DNA of 21,367 nt from a virus: IMG/VR virus record IMGVR_UViG_3300031669_000276, positions 1 to 21,367 of that record, one strand, 5' to 3'. Below are positions 14,697 to 21,367 of the stretch, piece by piece (within the stretch, counting starts at the first letter, position 1; each line of letters opens with the position of its first letter). The notes beneath the pieces were generated by a model that was given only the letters and a program-made list of their open reading frames with translations, did no database searches and had not been told where the DNA came from. Both the position numbers and the translations under genes were made by a program.

Positions 14697-17297
14697 ATGA
14701 TACAATTTGAAGACGTTAAAAATGTCACTACAGAAGACTATTTTAATAATAATCAGTTCTCTATTGACGCCTTCAACAAGAAATATGCAGCATTTTCAGG
14801 AGAAACTTACCCACAGGCTCTAAAAAGAGTTTGTGATTTTATAGCCTCAGTTGAAACTACAAAAGAACTTCAAAAATATTGGTCAGAAAAATGGTTCGAT
14901 GAAATATATAATGATTGGTGGCATCCCGCAGGCTCGATTATGCAAGGAGCCGGTGCCGATAGAAAAATCTCCCTGGCAAATTGCACCACGATATCGATGG
15001 GAGTTCAAGACGATAAAAAAGAATGGGACAATTTAGAGTCTATTATTAAAAATACCGGTTATACATTAGCAAAAACTGCTGCTTATCGCCAGGGTTTAGG
15101 CATTGACGGTTCACGATTGAGACCAGAAGGTTCAGCAATTATGAACTCAGCAAACAAATCTACGGGTGTAGTTCATTGGCTTCAATGGTTAGATAGTATG
15201 GCCTACTATGTTGGACAACAAGGTCGTATCCCTGCAATTCTTTTATCCCTGAGTATCAAACATCCCGATATTGAAAAGTTTATTACTGTAAAATCAGATT
15301 ATACTAAAATCCAAAATGCAAACATTTCAGTTCAAATCACAAATGATTTCTACAAAGCGGTTGAAAATAATGAAGATTGGGAATTATATTTTAAAATACC
15401 AAAAACTAAAAAAGGTGAAAAGATTTATGTTGATGTTCATTCAACTGATATGGACTGTAAATATGATGATGAAGTAAAAATGTGGTATAAGATAGCATCT
15501 CATAATAAAAAAGAAGAAGTAATTACAAAAACCATCAAAGCTAAAAAATTATTAGAATTATTAGCTGAGAATATGGGTAATAATGCTGAACCAGGAATAC
15601 AAAATATAGATATAGCAAGACAACTTTCCAACTCAGATGCAGTTTATGACCCTAATGATATTTATGACTCAAGAATATTATCTACAAATGCCTGTTCAGA
15701 ACAATACTTGTCTCGTGAGAGTTTATGTGTTCTTTCTTCTATTAATATGGAAACATTTTCTGTAGACTCAGTTGAATGTGGACACCAACTAATGAATATT
15801 GGTGAGTCGATAAATAGATTTTTAGATAATGTAAATGAATGTGAATTAGTATATCAGACTTATGCAACTCCTCATCAAAAATTAGCAATCGAAAAACTAA
15901 GAAGAACTGGTGCAGGAATTACAAATATTGGTGGTTGGTTATTTAAATTATATATGGAATATGGAAGTCCTAGTGCAAATCTAAAAGTTGATTACTTTTT
16001 AGAAATGTATAATTACGCGTTATATGTTTCTACAATAAAACTAGGTAAAGAGAAAGGTAGCTTTGGTTTATTTAATAAAGAAAAAATAGTAAAATCTGGA
16101 TTTATTAAACAATTACAAGCTCATCTAAAGAAACGTGGTTATAAAGAATTAGTATTCGATGCAATGAGAAATGTCACTGTGTCTTCAATAGCCCCAACAG
16201 GAACCTTATCACTTATGTTTAGAACAATGCCTATGAGTTATGGAATTGAACCTGGTTTTGGTTTATATTATTGGAAGAGAACAAGAATAAGTGGTAAGTA
16301 TGAATATTACTTTATTGTTCCAAATATAGTTAGAAGAGCATTTGAAGTATCAGGTATAGATTTAGGACTAAAATCAGATGCAATAAAAGATACTTGGGAT
16401 GGAAAATATGGAAAACCGGTAGCAAAAATTATAGATGAAAATAGAGATAAATTTAAATTCAAAAATGCAACTGAAATAGACCCAATGGATAAGTTAGATT
16501 TGATGAGTAGAGCTATGAAGTCAGTTGACTCCTCAATCTCTGTCACGTATATGCTTCCAGAGAAAACAACTACAAAAGATGTGTATAAGTTTATATTAGC
16601 TGCTTACAATAGTGGTGTCAAATCAATAGCAGCTTTCCCGGATAGAAAGATGTATGGTATAATTTCTTTAGTGCCGTTTAAAGATTTAGCAATGAAACTT
16701 AGGTCAGAAGGTGTCAACATTTCAGCACAGAACTTTTCTCCAGATGAATTAAAAGAAATGAATATGTCTTATGAATATATCCAAGTTTCTTCTGCTCCAA
16801 AAAGACCAACTAAATTACCATCAGACGTTTATAGCATTACTGTTAAAGGTGAAAAATTCGTAGTAGCTATTGGATTATTAAATGGTGCTCCTTACGAGAT
16901 TTTCTGCGGTAAAATGAATGGACTTAATTTCAAATTCCAATACAAAGAAGGTATTATTGAGAAGGTTAAAAAAGGTCAATACAAACTTGAAATAGGAGAA
17001 GATATTTCAGTTGAAGATTTCTCTGGTTATTTTAAACCGGTAGAAGCTGAACTATTTAGAATGGTTTCGACCTCAATGAGACACGGGGTTCCTATTAAGT
17101 TTATAGTAGAACAATTAAGCAAATCAGCACACGATTTTAGTTCTCTAACAGCAGCAGCAAGTAGAGTATTAAAGAAATATATTAAATCAGGTGAAATTGC
17201 AACAGGAATTACCTGTCCAAATTGTCACTCTGAAGTAGTTTATGATGATAGTGGTTGCACAACCTGTACTAAATGTGATTGGAGTAAATGTGCATAA
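14697..17297 (+). CDS. nrdJ: Class II ribonucleotide reductase (adenosylcobalamin-dependent)
   Basis: 866 residues. Reduces ribonucleotides to deoxyribonucleotides for phage DNA synthesis, with no separate radical-generating subunit. The active-site elements are SLANCTTISM (C96, the first redox cysteine) and STNACSEQ (N331, C333, E335, the radical-site N-x-C-x-E, with Ala in place of the usual Pro). SSIAPTGTLSLMF is the substrate-binding PTGTLS loop. The C-terminus has the NrdJ cysteine tail: CPNC, then GCTTCTKCDWSKC, which shuttles electrons from thioredoxin. The block KRPTKLPSDVYS followed by GAPYEIFCGKMNG is also typical of this class. Length fits the family, and no intein or frameshift is seen. 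GGAG lies 9 bases before ATG. The host must supply B12 or its coenzyme for it to work. Confidence 0.9.
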   Translation: MIQFEDVKNVTTEDYFNNNQFSIDAFNKKYAAFSGETYPQALKRVCDFIASVETTKELQKYWSEKWFDEIYNDWWHPAGSIMQGAGADRKISLANCTTISMGVQDDKKEWDNLESIIKNTGYTLAKTAAYRQGLGIDGSRLRPEGSAIMNSANKSTGVVHWLQWLDSMAYYVGQQGRIPAILLSLSIKHPDIEKFITVKSDYTKIQNANISVQITNDFYKAVENNEDWELYFKIPKTKKGEKIYVDVHSTDMDCKYDDEVKMWYKIASHNKKEEVITKTIKAKKLLELLAENMGNNAEPGIQNIDIARQLSNSDAVYDPNDIYDSRILSTNACSEQYLSRESLCVLSSINMETFSVDSVECGHQLMNIGESINRFLDNVNECELVYQTYATPHQKLAIEKLRRTGAGITNIGGWLFKLYMEYGSPSANLKVDYFLEMYNYALYVSTIKLGKEKGSFGLFNKEKIVKSGFIKQLQAHLKKRGYKELVFDAMRNVTVSSIAPTGTLSLMFRTMPMSYGIEPGFGLYYWKRTRISGKYEYYFIVPNIVRRAFEVSGIDLGLKSDAIKDTWDGKYGKPVAKIIDENRDKFKFKNATEIDPMDKLDLMSRAMKSVDSSISVTYMLPEKTTTKDVYKFILAAYNSGVKSIAAFPDRKMYGIISLVPFKDLAMKLRSEGVNISAQNFSPDELKEMNMSYEYIQVSSAPKRPTKLPSDVYSITVKGEKFVVAIGLLNGAPYEIFCGKMNGLNFKFQYKEGIIEKVKKGQYKLEIGEDISVEDFSGYFKPVEAELFRMVSTSMRHGVPIKFIVEQLSKSAHDFSSLTAAASRVLKKYIKSGEIATGITCPNCHSEVVYDDSGCTTCTKCDWSKCA

Positions 17298-17342
17298 TTA
17301 CCCAAAATCTATATTTATATATAATATAAAATAGGATAAGCT

Positions 17343-17888
17343 ATGAAAAATAAGCACGCAGTCACAGATTTAATATTAGAGAAATGGTATAAAAATCCAT
17401 TAAATGAAGCTGAAAGTAATTTTAAAGGTGGTCTATTAAAATCATCTAGAACCAAAACTCAGTGGTATTGGCTTCACGCATCTGTTCCAGCAAAATTTGA
17501 TATTGATTTCAAATATAAAGTTATTTTTAATATAAAAAATATTAAAAGAGATTTTGCTTTACCTGGAGATTTAGTTCACTGGGAAGGTTTTTATCAAAAT
17601 ATAATTAATAAAAACTTTTCTGAAAGAGGTGTTTGGATTAAAGCTAAATATGTGAATGTTCCAGGTTTTAAAGTCAATGGTGTTGTTTACAATTCTGAAG
17701 CAACCGACAGAACATTAAATCCTAAAAGAACTACTAAATATGATTTTAGACATACTATTACTTTAGAAGCAATTGATAAAACTAAAGTATTTAAGAAAGA
17801 TGAAATTGCAAAAGCTGCTCAAGAGTTTGTAAATAAATTCGAAAACATTGCGTATCAAGATACAGAATATTATAAGATAACAAAATGA
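17343..17888 (+). CDS. Protein of unknown function with possible (L/I)xE-type N-terminus
   Basis: 181 residues. The N-terminus MKNKHAVTDLILEKWYKNPL continues N-E-A, giving L20-N-E22 followed by Ala as in the tagged genes; I11-L-E13 is another possible site. The rest has WYWLHASVPAKFDIDFKYKV, LPGDLVHWEGFYQ and FSERGVWIKAKYVNV, and looks like a beta-rich soluble domain. A C-terminal helix (KDEIAKAAQEFVNKFE) closes it. I recognise no family. TATATTTA lies 26 bases before the start. It begins a run of three small genes that share the tag, separated from the first cluster by the replication genes. Confidence 0.55.
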   Translation: MKNKHAVTDLILEKWYKNPLNEAESNFKGGLLKSSRTKTQWYWLHASVPAKFDIDFKYKVIFNIKNIKRDFALPGDLVHWEGFYQNIINKNFSERGVWIKAKYVNVPGFKVNGVVYNSEATDRTLNPKRTTKYDFRHTITLEAIDKTKVFKKDEIAKAAQEFVNKFENIAYQDTEYYKITK

Positions 17889-17908
17889 AATAATTCAAGG
17901 AAAATAAA

Positions 17909-18154
17909 ATGAAAAAATCAGAATTAAAACGCATCATCCGTACTGAAATAAAAAAACTTTATGAAGCTAAAAGTCCAAAAGATTTAGCAGTTGGAGATAA
18001 TATTAAATTTTATACTTGGGTACCAGACCAGAATATTGGTAAAAAAATGCAAACCAACTCAGGTAAAATAATTAAAATAAACCAACAAACTATAGTTATA
18101 AAAGACAAATCTGGAAATACAGTTAAAATAGATAAAGAACAAATTGTAAAATGA
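17909..18154 (+). CDS. Small tagged protein with SH3-like barrel
   Basis: 81 residues, with AAGGA 9 bases before the ATG. The tag is clear: MKKSELKRIIRTEIKKLYEA, an amphipathic basic helix ending in L17-Y-E19 followed by Ala, very similar to the gene at 4909. The remaining ~60 residues (VGDNIKFYTWVPDQN, SGKIIKINQQTIVIKDKSGN, VKIDKEQIVK) alternate short beta strands and turns, as expected for a small SH3/KOW-type barrel. Such barrels often bind nucleic acid or protein, but no ligand can be deduced. Its stop overlaps the next start by 4 bases (ATGA), so the two are translationally coupled. If cut at E19, the mature protein is ~62 residues. Confidence 0.6.
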   Translation: MKKSELKRIIRTEIKKLYEAKSPKDLAVGDNIKFYTWVPDQNIGKKMQTNSGKIIKINQQTIVIKDKSGNTVKIDKEQIVK

Positions 18155-18465
18155 AAAATATAAAATTGAAAAGCTTATTAAAAGAAGAAACTGATTATGT
18201 TAATTATTTCAACAATAACAAATTTAGATTGTCAAAAACTTTTGTTAATTGGTATTTTAAAAAATATGGTAAAGATGTTCGTTATGACAATCCAGAAAAA
18301 TGGATAGGAAAATTAGCAAAAATATATAAAGTTAAGCCAGGAGATACTTCTATTCAAATTTCTTGGATGGCAAAATATAAATATTTTAATGATTATACTC
18401 CAAGATGGTCAATAATGATACCTTTCGAGGACGTTTTTAAACATAAATTATTAGATAAAATATAA
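18151..18465 (+). CDS. Small tagged protein of unknown function
   Basis: 104 residues, starting at ATG 18151 inside the ATGA overlap with the upstream gene. The N-terminus MKNIKLKSLLKEETDY ends a short basic helix with L10-K-E12 followed by acidic residues. The body is basic and aromatic (FVNWYFKKYGKDV, WIGKLAKIYKV, ISWMAKYKYFND, RWSIMIPFEDVF) and could be a compact nucleic-acid-binding or structural domain; I recognise no family. It shows no GPRGG module. It ends a three-gene run before a 61-base gap carrying TATATTTG and the AAAAAGGTTA ribosome site of the SLOG gene. Confidence 0.6.
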   Translation: MKNIKLKSLLKEETDYVNYFNNNKFRLSKTFVNWYFKKYGKDVRYDNPEKWIGKLAKIYKVKPGDTSIQISWMAKYKYFNDYTPRWSIMIPFEDVFKHKLLDKI

Positions 18466-18495
18466 AAAACTATTTACAGTTAGAATAAAAATGCT

Positions 18496-18525
18496 TATAT
18501 TTGTATTAAATTATTAAAAAGGTTA
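18496..18525 (+). promoter_or_regulatory. Possible promoter and ribosome site of the SLOG-cREC-helicase operon
   Basis: TATATTTG (18496-18503) is followed 12 bases later by AAAAAGGTTA, the near copy of the AATAAAGGTTA element. TATATTTG also fits the TAnnTTTG -7 box described for Bacteroidetes promoters, but I see no matching TTTG at the -33 distance, so this is weak. Confidence 0.3.
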
Positions 18526-18526
18526 T

Positions 18527-18961
18527 ATGCATCATATAGGATTTACAGGAACCCAATCTGGAATGACAGATACCCAATATTTAATTACAAAATTATTTTT
18601 TCAGAAATATAAAATTGAAATTGAAGATGTGCATCATGGGGATTGTATCGGGGCAGATGCCGATTTTCACATATTAGTACGATTATATAGTAATATAAAA
18701 ATTATTATTCATCCACCAAAAAATAAAAGTAAACGTGCATTTAAACAAGGTGATGTGATATTGGAACCTGATGAATATTTAAAAAGGAACCACGATATTG
18801 TGGATGCTTGTAATATTTTACTTGCAACTCCAAAAGAAAATGAAGAAGTTTTACGTTCAGGTACTTGGGCAACAATTCGATATGGTAAAAAATCTAAAAA
18901 GATGGTAATAATTATATTTCCAGACGGAAAGGTCGATATAACAAATGACAGAAAAAATTAA
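18527..18961 (+). CDS. SLOG-like (YspA/DprA-type Rossmann) nucleotide-binding protein
   Basis: 144 residues. The sequence MHHIGFTGTQSGMTDTQY followed by VHHGDCIGADADFHI fits the Rossmann-like SLOG superfamily: an N-terminal G-F-T-G-T strand-loop and a second G-D-C-x-G-A-D phosphate-binding motif. IIIHPPKN, YLKRNHDIVDACNILLATPK and RSGTWATIRYGKK are further conserved-looking blocks. SLOG proteins bind nucleotides or nucleotide-derived signals, or nucleic acid as in DprA; the ligand here is unknown. It overlaps the cREC gene by 17 bases and heads a three-gene operon with a DinG-like helicase. Sensing or sequestering a nucleotide signal from host defence is a possibility that I infer only from the family and the neighbour. 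Confidence 0.7.
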   Translation: MHHIGFTGTQSGMTDTQYLITKLFFQKYKIEIEDVHHGDCIGADADFHILVRLYSNIKIIIHPPKNKSKRAFKQGDVILEPDEYLKRNHDIVDACNILLATPKENEEVLRSGTWATIRYGKKSKKMVIIIFPDGKVDITNDRKN

Positions 18962-19391
18962 TATTCTTGTTCTTGAAGATGATGATACGAGAATAACACA
19001 CTTTAGAGAAAGATTTTTCTCTTTATTTCACAGTGGAAACTTAGAGGGTACTGGGAAATATATGAGTGAAGTTTGTTATGCAAAAACAGCCCAAGAGGCA
19101 ATTGAGTTTTTGAAAGAAATAGCACACTTTGATATAATTTTCTTAGACCACGATTTAGGTCAAAGAACATTTGTATCTCCAGATGATGAAAATACCGGCT
19201 CAGAAGTAGTAAGATATTTAGTTGAACATTCAAATGAATATTCTAATACTCGTTTTATTATTCATTCATTCAATCCAATTGGGGCTGAAAGTATGTTTAA
19301 TAATATCAAAGAACATATACACAGAGATGTTCAGTGTATTCCTGGAATATGGACGCGCGCCATTTTTAACTCAATCATAAGGATTAAATGA
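18945..19391 (+). CDS. cREC (cyclic-phosphate-processing receiver) domain protein
   Basis: 148 residues, a single receiver-like domain with no output domain. INILVLEDDDTRITHFRERF gives the N-terminal acidic pocket (D12-D14). FLDHDLGQRTF has D68-H-D70 where a receiver carries its phospho-accepting Asp. IIHSFNPIGAESM (H107, S108) matches the H-S-x-N-x-x-G-x-x-x-M signature of the cREC family, predicted from comparative genomics to act on cyclic phosphates at RNA ends or in nucleotides instead of relaying a signal. The start lies 17 bases inside the SLOG gene, and the stop overlaps the helicase start by 4 bases (ATGA), so all three are coupled. A role in RNA-end repair or in removing cyclic nucleotide signals is an inference. 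An ordinary response regulator is less likely. Confidence 0.75.
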   Translation: MTEKINILVLEDDDTRITHFRERFFSLFHSGNLEGTGKYMSEVCYAKTAQEAIEFLKEIAHFDIIFLDHDLGQRTFVSPDDENTGSEVVRYLVEHSNEYSNTRFIIHSFNPIGAESMFNNIKEHIHRDVQCIPGIWTRAIFNSIIRIK

Positions 19392-20971
19392 TAGAACAAA
19401 AAGATTGGATACAATATTTCCCTCACGAAACGCCGAGAGATATACAGGTCACATCAATAAATTTTATTTTAGAGCAATTTAAAAGTGGTAAAAGATTTGT
19501 AATTTGTGAAGCACCCGTAGGAACTGGAAAGTCTGCGATTGCAATTACTGTCTCTCGGTTTTTTGAGGCCGAAGTTGTTGATGAAAAAAATGCAAGTTGG
19601 ATTTTAACAACTCAAAAGATATTACAAAAACAATATCAATCCGAATTCGGCTGGCTCCCAACTGTTTGGTCAAAGAGTAATTATGAATGCAAAAAGCATT
19701 ATGGTGTTTCCTGCCAACTTGGTTTATGGATTAATAATATATTCAAGGGTAAATATTGTGATTGTATTTATACTGCAGATAAAAAAAGGTTTTTAGAAAG
19801 TCAAATCTCTCTAACAAATGTACAATTCTTCCTAAATCATTTCGAATATCAAAGAGATGCTATAAAACAGAGGAAATTATTAATTGTAGATGAAGCCCAC
19901 AACTTAGAAAATATTATTACTGATTTCGTATCTATTACAATCAACAAATATATTATTGCTGATTATGGAATAAATTGGATTGGCACTCATAAATCAATTG
20001 TTCAAGTAATGGAGTGGGTAAAGAAAACTTTAGTACCAAAACTAATTTCAATCAAAGCAAGATTAGAATATGAAATTAAATCATCAGACAGAAATGTTTT
20101 ACTAAGTAGTCCCGAAGGTAAATTGTTGATGAAACAATTTGATAGTATTGATAGGTATATCTGTCAATTAAATAGATGTGTAGAAAGATTTAATCCAAAT
20201 GAATGGGTTATGAGTATAAATAAAGATGAAGATGAATTAATATTAAGACCATTGTTTGCATCAAGATTTTCTGATAAACAATTGTTTGTGACAGCAGATA
20301 AAATATTATTAATGAGTGGAACTATATTAGATAAAGATACATATTGTAGAAATGTTGGTATTTCTATGAAAGATACAGCATTCATTTCCTTACCTTCTCC
20401 GTTTGATAAAGAAAATAGACCAATATTTATAGTCAAGGCTGCTTCACTGAGTTATAAAAATATCGATGCCTCATTACCAAAAATTGCCACCGTGGTAAAG
20501 AAAATAATGATTGACCATAAAGGTGATAAAGGTATTGTGCATTGCCATTCATATAAAATTGCTAATTATTTACAAAAACATATTAATACCAATAGATTTT
20601 TATTACACGATAGTTCAAATAGAATTGAAGTATATAATTTTCATTTAAATTCTACAACACCTACAATATTATTATCACCTTCATTTACAGAGGGAATAGA
20701 TTTGGTAGATGAACTATCACGATTTCAAATAATTGTAAAAGTTCCTTATCCATATTTAGGAGACGAGTTCATCAAAGAAAAGATGAGAAGAGTTTCTGGT
20801 TGGTATGAATGGGAAACTGCTAAAACAATTATTCAAGCAAGTGGACGTTCCGTTAGAAATGATGAAGACCATTGTATGACTTATATTTTAGACAGTGATT
20901 TTGCCCGCTTTTACAATCAGAACTCTCACTTATTTCCTAAGTGGTATTCTGACGCAGTTATTATCATCTAA
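19388..20971 (+). CDS. DinG/XPD-family iron-sulfur DNA helicase
   Basis: 527 residues, a superfamily 2 helicase expected to move 5'-3' on DNA. PRDIQVTSINFILEQFKSGK is the Q-motif region, APVGTGKSAIAI the Walker A (K48), LIVDEAHNLE the DEAH box (D168-H171), and LLMSGTILDKDTY motif III. GIVHCHSYKIANYLQKH, SPSFTEGIDLVDE and IIQASGRSVRNDEDH are motifs IV-VI. Four cysteines between Walker A and DEAH (C101, C109, C124, C126) are placed like the Fe-S cluster ligands of XPD/DinG. It starts within the cREC stop (ATGA). Roles could include R-loop or fork-block removal. It is shorter than E. coli DinG (716), as phage forms often are. It is the last gene before the family B polymerase. Confidence 0.88.
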   Translation: MIEQKDWIQYFPHETPRDIQVTSINFILEQFKSGKRFVICEAPVGTGKSAIAITVSRFFEAEVVDEKNASWILTTQKILQKQYQSEFGWLPTVWSKSNYECKKHYGVSCQLGLWINNIFKGKYCDCIYTADKKRFLESQISLTNVQFFLNHFEYQRDAIKQRKLLIVDEAHNLENIITDFVSITINKYIIADYGINWIGTHKSIVQVMEWVKKTLVPKLISIKARLEYEIKSSDRNVLLSSPEGKLLMKQFDSIDRYICQLNRCVERFNPNEWVMSINKDEDELILRPLFASRFSDKQLFVTADKILLMSGTILDKDTYCRNVGISMKDTAFISLPSPFDKENRPIFIVKAASLSYKNIDASLPKIATVVKKIMIDHKGDKGIVHCHSYKIANYLQKHINTNRFLLHDSSNRIEVYNFHLNSTTPTILLSPSFTEGIDLVDELSRFQIIVKVPYPYLGDEFIKEKMRRVSGWYEWETAKTIIQASGRSVRNDEDHCMTYILDSDFARFYNQNSHLFPKWYSDAVIII

Positions 20972-20981
20972 GAAATTAGAT

Positions 20982-21013
20982 TTATATTTATTAATACTAC
21001 ACAATAAAGGTTA
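20982..21013 (+). promoter_or_regulatory. Leader of the family B polymerase gene, matching the polymerase-A-like leader
   Basis: TTATATTTATTA (20982-20993) and AATAAAGGTTA (21003-21013) repeat the two blocks found at 3251-3262 and 3265-3275; only the spacer differs (9 versus 2 bases). The AAAGG core at 21006-21010 is 6 bases before TTG 21017, which decides that start. Confidence 0.4.
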
Positions 21014-21016
21014 ACA

Positions 21017-21367
21017 TTGTACACCTCAATATATTATGAAATGGAAAATAATAGGTTGCATCTTTGGGATGACCAGCACGGATACAAGTCATTTCCATAT
21101 AAGAAATATGCCTATATAGCAGACGAAGATGGAGACCATCATACCATTTTTGGCCAACCAGTAAAAAAAATATCTAAGTGGAATGACGGTATGAAGGCCG
21201 ATTTATTCGAGTCAGATGTTGCACCTGAAATTAGAACACTCATTGATTTATATTATGATGCAGCAGATGATGATTATCCAGAAAATAGAATAGTCACATT
21301 TGATATTGAAGTTGAAACAGATAAAACGTTTCCAGATATGGAAAAAGCCGATAATAAAATTACCGGC
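21017..21367 (+). CDS. Family B DNA polymerase (T4 gp43-like), N-terminal part
   Basis: 117 residues are visible; the gene runs off the window. The start is most likely TTG 21017, since AAAGG is 6 bases upstream and the reading continues L-Y-T-S-I-Y-Y-E-M-E-N-N-R-L-H-L-W without a stop; ATG 21041 is in frame but has no ribosome site and would remove the first conserved-looking strand. The N-terminal segment fits T4 gp43 (IYYEMENNRLHLWDDQHG, then YAYIADEDG). NRIVTFDIEVET with D-x-E is the exonuclease I motif of the 3'-5' proofreading domain, followed by the FPDMEKADNKI block of T4-like polymerases. It would be the main replicative polymerase, working with the gp32-like and helicase products encoded upstream. 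Confidence 0.85.
   Translation, partial: MYTSIYYEMENNRLHLWDDQHGYKSFPYKKYAYIADEDGDHHTIFGQPVKKISKWNDGMKADLFESDVAPEIRTLIDLYYDAADDDYPENRIVTFDIEVETDKTFPDMEKADNKITG

Noticed and set aside
14851-15036. 61-residue plus-strand frame inside the reductase gene
   Set aside because: Overlaps a conserved reductase region in another frame, so it is a shadow.
1-21367. Alternative genetic code with a reassigned stop
   Set aside because: TAA, TAG and TGA all end genes at sensible places, and conserved genes contain no in-frame stops.
1-21367. tRNA genes, CRISPR arrays, insertion sequences, inteins
   Set aside because: No cloverleaf, no regularly spaced repeats, no transposase or splicing motifs seen by reading; the short gaps leave little room. 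A tRNAscan or intein HMM run would settle it.

Overview
The window looks like part of a large, AT-rich, T4-like (myovirus-type) phage genome. Every gene I can support is on the + strand, genes are packed with gaps of a few bases or short overlaps, and the standard bacterial code is used (TAA, TAG and TGA all end genes). The products mix tail-baseplate parts with a T4-style replication and recombination set: a gp32-like single-strand DNA-binding protein, a UvsX/RecA recombinase, a 5'-3' exonuclease/RNase H, a DnaB/gp41-type helicase, a family B DNA polymerase, a ribonucleotide reductase and a DinG/XPD-type helicase. The gene order is not T4's. I cannot name the host from the sequence.

Layout. 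Positions 1-3241 hold baseplate genes: the end of a gp53/LysM-like protein, an 878-residue hub protein carrying a C-terminal lytic-transglycosylase-like domain, and a small companion gene. Positions 3278-4657 encode a shortened family A DNA polymerase-like protein. Positions 4702-8931 are a cluster of proteins of unknown function that share two modules: an amphipathic N-terminal segment ending in (L/I)-x-E, and a 29-residue GPRGG module directly behind it. One member of this cluster is broken. Positions 9039-11108 encode the ssDNA-binding protein and recombinase, followed by a strong intrinsic terminator. Positions 11148-17297 encode a possible glycosyltransferase, the exonuclease, the helicase and a class II (B12-dependent) ribonucleotide reductase. 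Positions 17343-18465 hold three more small proteins with the (L/I)-x-E N-terminus. Positions 18527-20971 are an overlapping trio: a SLOG-like nucleotide-binding protein, a cREC-type receiver/phosphatase-like protein and a DinG-like helicase. The window ends inside the family B polymerase, which appears to start at TTG.

How it may work together. The replication genes would make a largely host-independent fork and recombination machine, with dNTPs supplied by the single-subunit reductase. The most interesting part is the set of about eight proteins whose N-termini look like T4 capsid-targeting sequences with a prohead-protease site of the (L/I)xE type. I infer that they are internal head proteins, packaged with the DNA, trimmed, and possibly ejected into the host; four share the GPRGG module as their first domain after the cut. 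Other points worth checking are the second, degenerate DNA polymerase, a gp32-like UUAAAC-repeat leader, a 12-bp repeat behind two replication genes, and the SLOG-cREC pair.
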